Source of the DNA: Kangiella sediminilitoris
Lineage (GTDB): Bacteria > Pseudomonadota > Gammaproteobacteria > Enterobacterales > Kangiellaceae
NCBI RefSeq assembly: GCF_001708405.1
Contig: NZ_CP012418.1
Span: forward strand, 248,001-312,000
DNA length: 64,000 bases
Reading direction: 5' to 3'
Part shown: one piece after another, positions 27,512 through 35,732 of the stretch
Position numbering within the stretch: position 1 is the stretch's first letter
Layout of the letters: each line of letters opens with the position of its first letter
Position numbers and translations under genes: made by a program
Notes under the pieces: generated by a model
The model's input: only the letters and a program-made list of their open reading frames with translations
What the model was told of the DNA's origin: nothing
Databases searched by the model: none

Positions 27512-28180
27512 ATGACAAAACAACACGGTTCAGCGCGCTTAATTATAATTTTGGTGGCGTTGTTATCTATCGTTATTGGTGTCGTCGGCTATCAGGTATT
27601 ATTTGCTGAAAAGAAAATGGAGTTGATCCGTAATTTTGACCAGCCCCGTTCTATAGTCGCTTTCGAGGGCAAATCTCATAATGGAGACACTTATACAGAA
27701 AGTGATTTCCTGGGACAGTGGAGCATTGTCTTTTTTGGATTTACTACTTGCCCGGATATCTGCCCTACGGCTATGACCAATATTAATGGAGTCATGAAGA
27801 ATATCGATCCTGAGTTCAAGAAAGACACTCAAGTGGTAATGATGTCAGTTGATCCTGAAAGAGATACCCTGGATAAGCTTGCAAAATATGTTCCGGCCTT
27901 TAACCCCGAATTTATAGGCGTTAATGCTGGCTGGGATGAAACACAGAAAGTTGCAAAGTCTGTTGGAGTAAGTTTCTATAAGGTGCCTGTTGAAGGTCGA
28001 CCTGATGATTACACCATTGACCATACTGCTCGCTGGTTCGTTATTGACCCACTTGGTCGTCGGTATGCCTATATTTCGCCTAATCAGGTTCAGCGAGGTA
28101 AAGATCTGATTCAGGTGGTTGCCAGTGATTATAATATATTGCGTGAAAAAGCAGGTGAGCTGCACTCTAACGGACAATAA
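27512..28180 (+). CDS. SCO1/SenC-family copper chaperone
   Basis: The 222-residue protein has an N-terminal signal-anchor (about residues 9-29) and a thioredoxin fold with copper ligands CPDIC (C80, C84) and H171 (DHTARW). It delivers copper to the CuA site of cytochrome c oxidase. ATG at 27512 is preferred over GTG at 27500 because GAGAG is suitably spaced. It ends the SURF1-ctaA-ctaB-SCO run. Confidence 0.94.
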   Translation: MTKQHGSARLIIILVALLSIVIGVVGYQVLFAEKKMELIRNFDQPRSIVAFEGKSHNGDTYTESDFLGQWSIVFFGFTTCPDICPTAMTNINGVMKNIDPEFKKDTQVVMMSVDPERDTLDKLAKYVPAFNPEFIGVNAGWDETQKVAKSVGVSFYKVPVEGRPDDYTIDHTARWFVIDPLGRRYAYISPNQVQRGKDLIQVVASDYNILREKAGELHSNGQ

Positions 28181-28183
28181 TTT

Positions 28184-29560
28184 TTGGCTATCTGGTCAAT
28201 TGCAGACGTCAGGGAAGATTTAAGCGATAGGCAGCAACATCGCAGTACCTGGCGTATTGCAGCCCCGATGTTGCTGTCAAATATGACGGTACCATTGGTT
28301 GGGTTGGTTGACTCGGCTGTCATGGGGCACCTTCCCGAACCCTATCATCTGGCTGCGGTAGGTCTTGGCGCAGCATTATTTACCTTCATTGTGTGGACCA
28401 TGGGATTTCTGCGCATGATCACCACGGGTCTCGTAGCTCAGGCCTATGGCGCTGGTAATCATTATGATATCCGGCAATGGCTCTATCTATCATCCATCCT
28501 GGCTTTGTCAGTTGCTCTGTTTACCCTATTACTCAATCCATGGATTATTGACCTGATACTATGGTGGGTTGAGGGGTCGAATGAGGTAGAGCAGAGCGTA
28601 CTGCTTTATTGGAATACCCGAATCTGGGGCTTGCCATTTACACTGTTGAACGCCGTTATGATTGGTTGGTTTATCGGTATGCAAAATGCCAGAGTGCCAT
28701 TTGTCATGCTGCTTATCATCAATCTCTGTAATGCTGGGCTGGACTTCTTGTTCGTTCAGGGGTTTGGCATGGCAGTAGATGGGGTAGCTATTGCAAGCGT
28801 CATATCGGAGATTCTGGGTTTTATTTACGCCGCTATCTGCTTACGCTCATTGCTAAAAAAATATCCGATAAAAGAAAAGCTTCAGCTAGCATTACTGAAA
28901 TTAAAGCGTTTGTTACGACTTAATGGGGACTTATTGCTCCGTACCTTATCACTTGAGCTGGTATTTTTTACTATCCATTCACGAGGCGCCGAACTGGGAA
29001 ATGAAGTGATGGCGGTTAATGCGGTACTGTTGAATTTCCTGTTAGTGATATCTAACGGTCTTGACGGTTTTGCCAACGCAGTAGAGGCGCAGGTTGGGCG
29101 TGCTCTGGGACGTGATAGCTGGCGTGAATTCAGGGCAAGCATTAATGTTGGTGGATTCTGGTCAATCATCACCAGTCTGCTTTTTTGTCTGATATTTTTG
29201 TTGTTTGTTGATACGTTTATTGGCTGGATTACGGATATAGAATCAGTGCGAAATCAGGCTGAACCATACCATATCTATATTATACTCATCCCTCTGGTGG
29301 CTATCTGGGGTTTCTGGCTGGATGGGGTTTTTGTTGGAGCCTCTGCAATTACGACCATGCGAAACTCAATGATATTAGCCGTCGTTATCGGTTTTATTCC
29401 GTTATATTTTTTGACCAAGGATTATGGGAATCATGGATTATGGTGGGCCTTCTTCGCTTTCCTTGGAATGCGTGCACTAACTTCATTCTGGTTGTTGTAT
29501 AAAGGTATTCTTGAGGGGCGTTACATCAGTTTAGAAAGAATTAAAGCTCATCAAATATAG
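28184..29560 (+). CDS. MATE-family efflux transporter (DinF-like)
   Basis: The 458-residue protein has about twelve membrane helices in two halves. The MATE first-helix signature (MLLSNMTVPLVGLVDSAVMGHL) is present, with the second half starting near LLRTLSLELVFF. It should export cationic drugs or metabolites using a sodium or proton gradient. The start is a weak TTG at 28184, 3 bases after the SCO gene; no better start is seen before the first helix. It is followed closely by a broken glycosyltransferase gene. Confidence 0.88.
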   Translation: MAIWSIADVREDLSDRQQHRSTWRIAAPMLLSNMTVPLVGLVDSAVMGHLPEPYHLAAVGLGAALFTFIVWTMGFLRMITTGLVAQAYGAGNHYDIRQWLYLSSILALSVALFTLLLNPWIIDLILWWVEGSNEVEQSVLLYWNTRIWGLPFTLLNAVMIGWFIGMQNARVPFVMLLIINLCNAGLDFLFVQGFGMAVDGVAIASVISEILGFIYAAICLRSLLKKYPIKEKLQLALLKLKRLLRLNGDLLLRTLSLELVFFTIHSRGAELGNEVMAVNAVLLNFLLVISNGLDGFANAVEAQVGRALGRDSWREFRASINVGGFWSIITSLLFCLIFLLFVDTFIGWITDIESVRNQAEPYHIYIILIPLVAIWGFWLDGVFVGASAITTMRNSMILAVVIGFIPLYFLTKDYGNHGLWWAFFAFLGMRALTSFWLLYKGILEGRYISLERIKAHQI

Positions 29561-29566
29561 GTTTTG

Positions 29567-30589
29567 ATGATGAATATATTAGTAGTCAGGTTGTCGGCAA
29601 TTGGGGATTGTACACTCGTACTGCCTGTTATTCGTGCTATTTTGGAGCAAAAGTCAGAGGCCAAGGTGACATGGCTAATCGGCACAGCGGCCTATGAGTT
29701 GCTGAAGCACTGCACGCATCCACGTTTGACATATATTGCAACTGACAAACCAAGGTCTATCGCCGACTATTACCGATTAAAGAAAAAGTTAGGCAGTCAA
29801 TACGATATTCTGATGGCCATGCAGGCAAGTTCCCGGGCTAATTTTATTTACCCTATGGTCAAAGCGAAAAGAAGAATCGGCTTTGATAAGGTTAGAGCCA
29901 GGGAGCTGCAGTGGCTTTTCACTAATGAGGTTATTAAATTCAATCTCGAACACTTACATGATAGCTTTTGTCAGTTTGCCCATAGGATTGGGGTTAATAC
30001 AAATTAGCTGGACTGGCATGTTGATTTGCCACAAGGGGGCACTTATCCGGAATTACCTGAAAAGTTCTGTGTAGTGAATCCAGCCGCGAGCAAGTTAGAG
30101 CGTTGCTGGTTTGCTGAAGATTATGCCGCTGTTATTGACTATTGTGCTGAGAGGTATGGGATTCAAGTAGTGATAACAGGAGGTGAGGCAGGTTTTGAGA
30201 TAGAGCTTGCTTCTAGAGTTGAGGAATTAGTAACGTCTTCAGTCATTAACCTGGTAGGCAAGACAAGTCTCCTGACCTTGGCTGCAATTCTATCAAAAGC
30301 AGAGTTCTGTCTGGCACCTGATACTGGCCCCGCGCATATTGCCAATGCAATGAATACACCCGTTATCGGACTTTATGGAGTGGTCTCCAGTCAGTTATCT
30401 GGACCGTACCTGTATAAAAAGTATGTGATAGATCGTTTTGAGCATGCAGTAAAAGATATCCTTAAGAAGGATCCAGAACAAATACCATGGCGAACCCGAG
30501 TTCACGATCGAAAAGCCATGGCATTGATAAGAAAAGAGGACGTTATGAAGATGATTGATCGGTTGATGGCTGATCAGAGTCCTGAGTAG
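29567..30589 (+). pseudogene. Glycosyltransferase family 9 gene interrupted by one in-frame amber codon
   Basis: The frame begins MMNILVVRLSAIGDCTLVLPV and runs to a TAG at 30005-30007. It then continues in the same frame with LDWHVDLPQGGTYPELPEKF and on to a normal stop at 30587-30589. The downstream part holds the GT9 core (VVNPAASKLERCW, LAPDTGPAHIANAMNTPVIGLYG, SGPYLY). So only one codon breaks a complete gene of about 340 codons, equal in layout to the intact GT9 at 20830-21921. The break falls between the two Rossmann domains. It may be a recent nonsense mutation, a sequencing error or a readthrough site. Confidence 0.88.
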
Positions 30590-32141
30590 GTAAATGGTTC
30601 AAGCGATTAAGTCTGTACTGTTCATGGAACAACTTACGGCTACTATCGTCAGCATTTAAAAAACCCATTGAATTAATAAACATGTCGATATCTTTCTTTC
30701 TTAGCCTTTCCTTCAAGCCCGAGTCATAAAACTTGCACTCTCTGGGATTAAGTAAAATAGGGCTACCGTTGGGCAATAATTGAATATTGCTCTCGCGAAT
30801 GGAACTCAGCCTTATCCCTTCATTATGAAGCTGAGCTAACCAACTCCCGAGTATTATGGCTGTGGGCTGACGTCTACTGGCTGGTATATGATGTAACGCA
30901 ACCCCAGGCACTTCTTGATATCGAAGCATATAGGCCTGGCGTTCTGCACAGTAGGTAAACTCCTGTGGTGTAATGGTATAGAAGCCTCGATAGGTAAACT
31001 TTGCACAATTATCCAGCATGTGCTCAAGCTCTCTTCGAGTAAGGTCTACTCCCAGGCTGGTCTGTCGGTGGAATACATTAAGCAACTGCTCATCGATGGT
31101 GCGTACTAGCTTGGGCATTCCCGCAGACTGGGACAGTATCTTACCTGAATACAATGCTCCATCATGAAGTTTGGAGTCAATCTTTTTAAGCCCAGGAGGC
31201 TTTTGGAAATAAATATTTCTCTGACCTTCGGGCAGAGTCTTAAACCGACGGTGAACCCAATAATACTGCTCGGGGGCCTGCATGATACAGGCCTCAAGGA
31301 TTTTATTGATCATGGTGCAGTCGATTTGATCATCTCCGGTAAATTCAATCTCCGGGAGTACTTCGATAGTCATGACACCTTTGGTGTCTTTATAATAACA
31401 AACTGGTAAAACCTTGGCTTTACCCAGTTTTGCAATTCGAGGAGGTGAATTTAAGGTACAGGCAGGTTTCCCAAAAAATGGCGCGAATACGGTACTGTGT
31501 CTTCCCATATCCTGATCAGGCATCAGCCATAACCCTTCACCACTTTTTAACCATTTACCAATAGAACGAATATCGTTTCGCCCCATGGTTTTGCTACGGT
31601 TATTTCGGCCTTGCTGGATATGCTTGTCCAGTACCGGGTTCTTATTGGGCCGATAGAAGGCTGCAAAGTCCAGGTAATGTGCCATGACTGCGCCTGCAAG
31701 CTCAAGACTAGTGGTGTGATAGCCTAAAAAAAGTATTCCTTGCCCTGATTCTCTGGCTTTTTCATAGTGTTCCAGGCCTTTAACCCGGTGATACTTTTTT
31801 AATTTGTTAAATGGTTTGTACCAGGCAAGAGCGAGCTCGGCAAAACCTTCCCCAAGTGCAAGGAAGTGCTTTTTTGCCATTGTCTGCCGCTGATCGAATG
31901 ACTGATTTGGGAAGCAGTAGCGCAAATTCGCCTCCACAATTAAGCGACGACTTTTAATACGATACAGCAGCCTGCCGAGTAAACGGCCGCTGGCTACAAC
32001 GACCGGGTAAGGGAGTTTGGCAAATAACTTTAGAAGCCCGAAGGCAAAACCAAGTCCAAGTCGGGAAAGTAGTGACGCTTTAGCTTTAGACAAAATAACA
32101 AAAAGTTGGTGTTTTCGACATTTTACCGTGTAAAAGACCAA
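30543..32141 (-). CDS. LpxL-type lipid A acyltransferase fused to a C-terminal pseudokinase-like domain
   Basis: The 532-residue protein has a typical LpxL/HtrB acyltransferase in residues 1-315, with the HX4E catalytic motif (H142, E147 in YHTTSLELAG), MPDQDMG and YYWVHRRFK. About 215 extra residues follow. Residues 432-470 align without gaps to Kdo kinase KdkA 152-190: LHN-x-G, N452-I453, N-G. But the catalytic Asp is Ser447 and the metal-binding Asp is Asn465, so it looks inactive as a kinase. The start is uncertain (TTG at 32141; no ATG nearby). Its 3' end overlaps the broken GT9 gene by 47 bases. It probably acylates lipid A, possibly steered by the C-terminal domain. Confidence 0.85.
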   Translation of the reverse strand: MVFYTVKCRKHQLFVILSKAKASLLSRLGLGFAFGLLKLFAKLPYPVVVASGRLLGRLLYRIKSRRLIVEANLRYCFPNQSFDQRQTMAKKHFLALGEGFAELALAWYKPFNKLKKYHRVKGLEHYEKARESGQGILFLGYHTTSLELAGAVMAHYLDFAAFYRPNKNPVLDKHIQQGRNNRSKTMGRNDIRSIGKWLKSGEGLWLMPDQDMGRHSTVFAPFFGKPACTLNSPPRIAKLGKAKVLPVCYYKDTKGVMTIEVLPEIEFTGDDQIDCTMINKILEACIMQAPEQYYWVHRRFKTLPEGQRNIYFQKPPGLKKIDSKLHDGALYSGKILSQSAGMPKLVRTIDEQLLNVFHRQTSLGVDLTRRELEHMLDNCAKFTYRGFYTITPQEFTYCAERQAYMLRYQEVPGVALHHIPASRRQPTAIILGSWLAQLHNEGIRLSSIRESNIQLLPNGSPILLNPRECKFYDSGLKERLRKKDIDMFINSMGFLNADDSSRKLFHEQYRLNRLNHLPTQDSDQPSTDQSSS

Positions 32142-32195
32142 TTACAATCATTGCTATCTTTGTCATAATGCAATGGGTCAACAAAGAGACAAAAT

Positions 32196-32582
32196 ATGAA
32201 GAGAAATTTTTTATTACATGGAGCTATGTTTATGGCTCTCGCAGTAGCTTTAGGAGCTGCGGGGTCCCATGTTTTATCCGCAAAGCTAACGGAAAACTCT
32301 TTGCGTCTGTTCACCCTTGGAGTTAATTATCAGATTTACCATGCGTTAGGACTACTGGCTATTGGCATGATCTTTGACCAATACCCTAATCGCAAAACAG
32401 TTATCTCTGGCTGGCTGATGTTTGTGGGTATCATTGGCTTTAGTGGCGGTCTGTATTTTTATGCATTAACACTCTCAGAGTGGGTAAGAAGTATCATCCC
32501 GGTGGGCGGGCTCTTGCTAATAAGCAGCTGGCTGGTTTTAATACTGGCAATTTTCACAAAGCCAACAAAAACCTATGACTAA
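32196..32582 (+). CDS. DUF423-family membrane protein
   Basis: The 128-residue protein has four membrane helices and the DUF423 features ALAVALGAAGSHVL near the start, NYQIYHALGLLAIGM, and SGGLYFYALT. The biochemical role is unknown, though homologues (YgdD type) are widespread. It overlaps the next gene by 8 bases. It is divergent from the acyltransferase gene, which leaves little room for promoters (54 bases). Confidence 0.88.
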   Translation: MKRNFLLHGAMFMALAVALGAAGSHVLSAKLTENSLRLFTLGVNYQIYHALGLLAIGMIFDQYPNRKTVISGWLMFVGIIGFSGGLYFYALTLSEWVRSIIPVGGLLLISSWLVLILAIFTKPTKTYD

Positions 32583-33090
32583 CCTGGATATTGTTTTAGA
32601 AGAAAGAGATATTTCTGCCGCTGACTGGGCTGATGAGTTCTGGGACTGGACTTGTACTGTTTATGCTAATGGTGATGTACAGACTCAGTGTTTAGCGATG
32701 CAAAACCGTTTTAATTGTAATGTGAACTTTCTGTTGCTGGCTATCTGGCTTGGTCAGCGTAACTACCTAATCCCCAAAACAGGCTGGGTTTTGTTAATTA
32801 AACGTACTGAAAAGTTAAGAGCAGGGGTCAGAAAGCTGAGACAGAAGCGACGTCAGTTAAAGCTCAAAGACCGTGAGAAATACGAGGAATTACTCGATCT
32901 TGAGCTGAAGGGTGAGAACCTGGTTCAGGCCAAGGCACTGGAGACTTTGCTCGAGTGTAACCCCTCTATCCTTGAAGAAGTAACAGTCGAGCCCAATCTA
33001 ATATCCTACGTCCAGGCCACCCGAAGCGGTGATGAAGTAGAAAGTGCTGCAAAGGAATTGGGTGCTTTGGTTCAAAAGTTGAGCGATTAG
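32575..33090 (+). CDS. TIGR02444-family conserved protein
   Basis: The 171-residue soluble protein contains the family core: FWDWTCTVYANGDVQTQCLAMQ, NVNFLLLAIWLG and a basic central helix (RKLRQKRRQLKLKDREKYEELLDLEL). No catalytic motif is seen and no function is established. It overlaps the DUF423 gene by 8 bases, so the two are translated together. Confidence 0.82.
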   Translation: MTNLDIVLEERDISAADWADEFWDWTCTVYANGDVQTQCLAMQNRFNCNVNFLLLAIWLGQRNYLIPKTGWVLLIKRTEKLRAGVRKLRQKRRQLKLKDREKYEELLDLELKGENLVQAKALETLLECNPSILEEVTVEPNLISYVQATRSGDEVESAAKELGALVQKLSD

Positions 33091-33162
33091 GCTCGCATTT
33101 TGGTTATATGTATGCAAAATGTTATCTTTCTAACTATAAATTAACTATTTGGGGAAACCTCA

Positions 33163-34269
33163 ATGACACATATTTCAATTAAAAAAACAGCTGTAGCTCT
33201 GGCGCTAACAGGCGTATTAGTGGCTTGTGATTCAGGTAACGATAAGGTAGCTAACTCTGCCTCTGAAGAGCAGCCGGTAGCTGCAGGCGAAAATCAGACT
33301 GTTGAATTTAAAGACCAGTATGAGAAAGCCGCTTACGCAATGGGCGTTAACTTCTCGACACAGATGACTAAAAACTTTGACTCTCTTAAAGAATACGATA
33401 TTGAGATTAACAAAGACTTGGTTGTACAAGGTATGCGCGATGGTTTCGCTGGCGATGCCAAGATGAGCGAAGAAGAAGTTATGGCGAATATCAATGAATT
33501 CCAAACCGCCTTAAACGAAAAAATGAAAGAGCGTCAGGCTGAGCTTGCTGCTGAAGCTAAAGAGCGCGCTGAAGAGAACCTGAAAGCAGGGCAGGCGTTC
33601 CAGGCAGATTACGCTGAAAAAGATGGCGTTACAAAAACAGAGTCTGGTTTGCTATACCGTGCTATTACAGAAGTTGAAGGTGGTGAGTCTCCAACCGCTG
33701 AAGATGCAGTCCGCGTACACTATCGTGGTACTTTTATTGACGGTGAAGAGTTTGATAGCTCCTATAAGCGTAACCAGCCAATTGATTTCAATTTGAATGG
33801 CGTCATTCCTGGCTGGACAGAAGGTCTGCAATATATGACCGTCGGTGATAAATACGAGTTTGTGATCCCTGCTGATTTAGCTTATGGCGAAAATGACCGT
33901 GGAAACATTCCAGGTAATTCAACCCTTGTTTTTGAAGTTGAGCTACTGGCTGTTAATCCTACCGAGCCTTATGTTGCTCCTGAAGAAACTATTGAAGAGC
34001 AGGCAGAAGAAGCTGTTGAAACTATAGATGAAGCGGCGGAAGAAGCTGGTGATGTGGTTAAAGAAACTGCTGAAGAAGCAAAACAAATAGCCGAAGAAAC
34101 TGCTGAAGAATTAAAGCAAGATGTTAAAGGCACAGCGCTGGAAGACAGTGTAGAAGAGTCAAAGCAAAAGAGCCTTGATGCTATTGAAACTACAGCTGAA
34201 GATGCTGGTGACGCGGTTGAAAAAACTGCTGAAGATGCTAAAAATGAAGTAAATGGCGATAACCAGTAA
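33163..34269 (+). CDS. FKBP-type peptidyl-prolyl isomerase lipoprotein with a long acidic tail
   Basis: The 368-residue protein has a lipobox LVAC (Cys22). A Mip/FkpA-type N-terminal dimerization region follows (AYAMGVNFSTQMTKN to about residue 140). The FKBP domain is at about 165-265 (VHYRGTFIDGEEFDSSYKRNQPIDF, GWTEGLQYMTVGDKYEFVIP). It should speed proline isomerization of envelope proteins. The last 100 residues are an unusual Glu/Ala/Lys-rich repeat (EETAEELKQD, ETAEEAKQIA, KTAEDAKNEV) predicted to be a long amphipathic helix. It is not the usual FkpA length (about 270). Confidence 0.92.
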   Translation: MTHISIKKTAVALALTGVLVACDSGNDKVANSASEEQPVAAGENQTVEFKDQYEKAAYAMGVNFSTQMTKNFDSLKEYDIEINKDLVVQGMRDGFAGDAKMSEEEVMANINEFQTALNEKMKERQAELAAEAKERAEENLKAGQAFQADYAEKDGVTKTESGLLYRAITEVEGGESPTAEDAVRVHYRGTFIDGEEFDSSYKRNQPIDFNLNGVIPGWTEGLQYMTVGDKYEFVIPADLAYGENDRGNIPGNSTLVFEVELLAVNPTEPYVAPEETIEEQAEEAVETIDEAAEEAGDVVKETAEEAKQIAEETAEELKQDVKGTALEDSVEESKQKSLDAIETTAEDAGDAVEKTAEDAKNEVNGDNQ

Positions 34270-34275
34270 GGTTAT

Positions 34276-34602
34276 ATGGCAGAAAAAGAAATAAAAACAT
34301 TTTCTGAATTCTGGCCTTATTATCTGGGCGAGCATCGCTTGCCCAGAAATCGTGCCCTTCATTACATCGGTACCGTTTTATCCAGTGTATTGATCATTAC
34401 TATGCTGGCTTTTCAAATCTGGTGGCTATTACCACTAATTTTAGTTGCTGGTTATGGTCCAGCCTGGATTGGACACTTTTTCCTTGAAAGGAACCGGCCA
34501 GCGACATTTACCTATCCTTTATGGTCGTTAGCCGCTGACTATAAAATGTTTTATTTCGCCTTAACCGGGCGATTAAAGAATGAGTGGCCTAAATATTTTT
34601 AG
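34276..34602 (+). CDS. DUF962 (Mpo1-like) family protein
   Basis: The 108-residue protein begins with the family segment FWPYYLGEHRLPRNRALHYIGT, then has two hydrophobic helices and GPAWIGHFFLERNRPATFTYPLWSL. The His residues after the first segment and in IGHFF are the conserved metal-binding candidates in Mpo1-like dioxygenases. The yeast homologue acts on hydroxy fatty acids; the bacterial role is untested. It is 6 bases after the FKBP gene. Confidence 0.88.
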   Translation: MAEKEIKTFSEFWPYYLGEHRLPRNRALHYIGTVLSSVLIITMLAFQIWWLLPLILVAGYGPAWIGHFFLERNRPATFTYPLWSLAADYKMFYFALTGRLKNEWPKYF

Positions 34603-34829
34603 TCTCCCATATCTGGCTGGTCAAACTGAAAGATTTCTTCAATTGGTTTATCGAATATACGGGATATCCTAAAAGCTACTTCCAGTGATGGGGAGTATTT
34701 TCCTTTTTCTATAGCTGCCACTGTTTGTCGAGTTAATTCAAGGCGTTCAGCCAATTGCTGCTGTGTCATCTCGCCATGTAAAAAACGTAGCGTCTTAATA
34801 TTATTGTTAAGCAAAGCGGGTCTCGTCAT
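34599..34829 (-). CDS. Small XRE-family transcriptional regulator
   Basis: The 76-residue protein is a lone helix-turn-helix of the XRE type (MTQQQLAERLELTRQTVAAIEKGKYSPSLEVAFRISRIFDKPIEEIF). It lies 2 bases after a membrane protein gene on the same strand. This arrangement is typical of self-regulating pairs. Its stop overlaps the stop of the convergent DUF962 gene by four bases. Confidence 0.92.
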   Translation of the reverse strand: MTRPALLNNNIKTLRFLHGEMTQQQLAERLELTRQTVAAIEKGKYSPSLEVAFRISRIFDKPIEEIFQFDQPDMGD

Positions 34830-34831
34830 AA

Positions 34832-35266
34832 CTAAACTCCGCGACGAAAAAGAACCAGCTGACAGCTATAATTAATAATTTCAGCAACAACAAAAATAAT
34901 AAAGACAAAGTAAACGCTTAAGAATGGAATCTGGAAAATAATACTAAGGGCAAGGTAACCGATTAGGATAAAGCCCAGCACGTGACTCGAATAGTAGCTG
35001 GATTTTAGCGTAATGAGTTTTTCTCTCTCATCAGATTTGGTATTGGCCTCCCTGCGATTGTGTAACGCTACCCAGGTATGGCCAATCACTTCAATCAGTA
35101 TAAAGATAAGAATAGCGAACCAAAGGGGTTTCACCTCTAATATAGATTCCTCAAAACCACTAAAAAAGGGCCAGATTATTATCAGGGTATACGCCAGAAG
35201 TAGAGCCAACGCGCCAATATGAATGGCGGCACTTTTCTCTCTGAAAGATAACTCTTTGAAGAACAT
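34832..35266 (-). CDS. Four-helix membrane protein paired with an XRE regulator
   Basis: The 144-residue protein starts MFFKELSFREKSAA, at an ATG with AAGGAG 8 bases upstream; a TTG two codons earlier is less likely. It has four membrane helices with a charged central loop (NRREANTKSDEREKLITLKS), the layout of DUF2178-like proteins. Such proteins often share an operon with a small XRE regulator. Function is unknown. Confidence 0.78.
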   Translation of the reverse strand: MFFKELSFREKSAAIHIGALALLLAYTLIIIWPFFSGFEESILEVKPLWFAILIFILIEVIGHTWVALHNRREANTKSDEREKLITLKSSYYSSHVLGFILIGYLALSIIFQIPFLSVYFVFIIFVVAEIINYSCQLVLFRRGV

Positions 35267-35293
35267 TATCAAAACTCCTTGTACAAAATATAG

Positions 35294-35329
35294 ATAATGT
35301 AGTGTTAGCTATATTTAACATTATGTCAA
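35294..35329 (-). promoter_or_regulatory. Promoter and possible operator of the membrane protein/XRE pair
   Basis: On the minus strand a perfect -35 TTGACA (35329-35324) lies about 60 bases before the start. An inverted repeat, ATAATGT (35294-35300) and ACATTAT (35318-35324), overlaps it. A good -10 is not obvious. The placement suits binding by the XRE protein encoded in the same unit. Confidence 0.45.
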
Positions 35330-35359
35330 ATATATTTTCCATGAAGGGTTTTTAGGGGC

Positions 35360-35387
35360 AAAAAAAACGCCAGCAAAAGGGCTGGCG
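35360..35387 (-). terminator. Terminator after the ABM-domain gene
   Basis: On the minus strand CGCCAGC (35387-35381) pairs with GCTGGCG (35374-35368), followed by a run of seven T (35367-35361). It ends the dsbB-ABM transcript. Confidence 0.9.
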
Positions 35388-35408
35388 GTTTTGATAATAA
35401 CTAACAAA

Positions 35409-35708
35409 TCAATCTTTCTTTAAATTGGTGGCTTCCAATACCATGATTTTTTCATCCTTCTCTAATAAGGGACGTATTTCTTCAAGAAGGTCCAGGCGTT
35501 CTTCTGAATCAGCCCAAACTTCCCAGGTGTCGAAAGAATCCCAGCAGGACATGACTATGACCTGGTTGGGGTGTTCTTTGACGTGAAAAATTTCTCCGGA
35601 TAAAAAGCCCGGCATATTGCTGGCTTTGTTTTTTGCTTGGCGAATCAGTGTATGATAGTCGTCGAGCTTACCATCGAGAATGTTGCGCTCAATAATAATA
35701 CGAACCAT
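35409..35708 (-). CDS. Antibiotic biosynthesis monooxygenase (ABM) domain protein
   Basis: The 99-residue protein is one ABM ferredoxin-like domain (RIIIERNILDGKLDDYHTLI, MPGFLSGEIFHVKEHPN, WDSFDTWEVWADSEER). Family members include quinol monooxygenases and heme-related enzymes, but many are uncharacterised. It lies 24 bases after dsbB on the same strand. A specific substrate cannot be assigned. Confidence 0.85.
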   Translation of the reverse strand: MVRIIIERNILDGKLDDYHTLIRQAKNKASNMPGFLSGEIFHVKEHPNQVIVMSCWDSFDTWEVWADSEERLDLLEEIRPLLEKDEKIMVLEATNLKKD

Positions 35709-35732
35709 TAGGACACCTAACTATTGTGTTGG

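Noticed and set aside
30005-30007. Frameshift as the cause of the split glycosyltransferase
   Set aside because: Both halves are in the same frame; only a TAG codon separates them.
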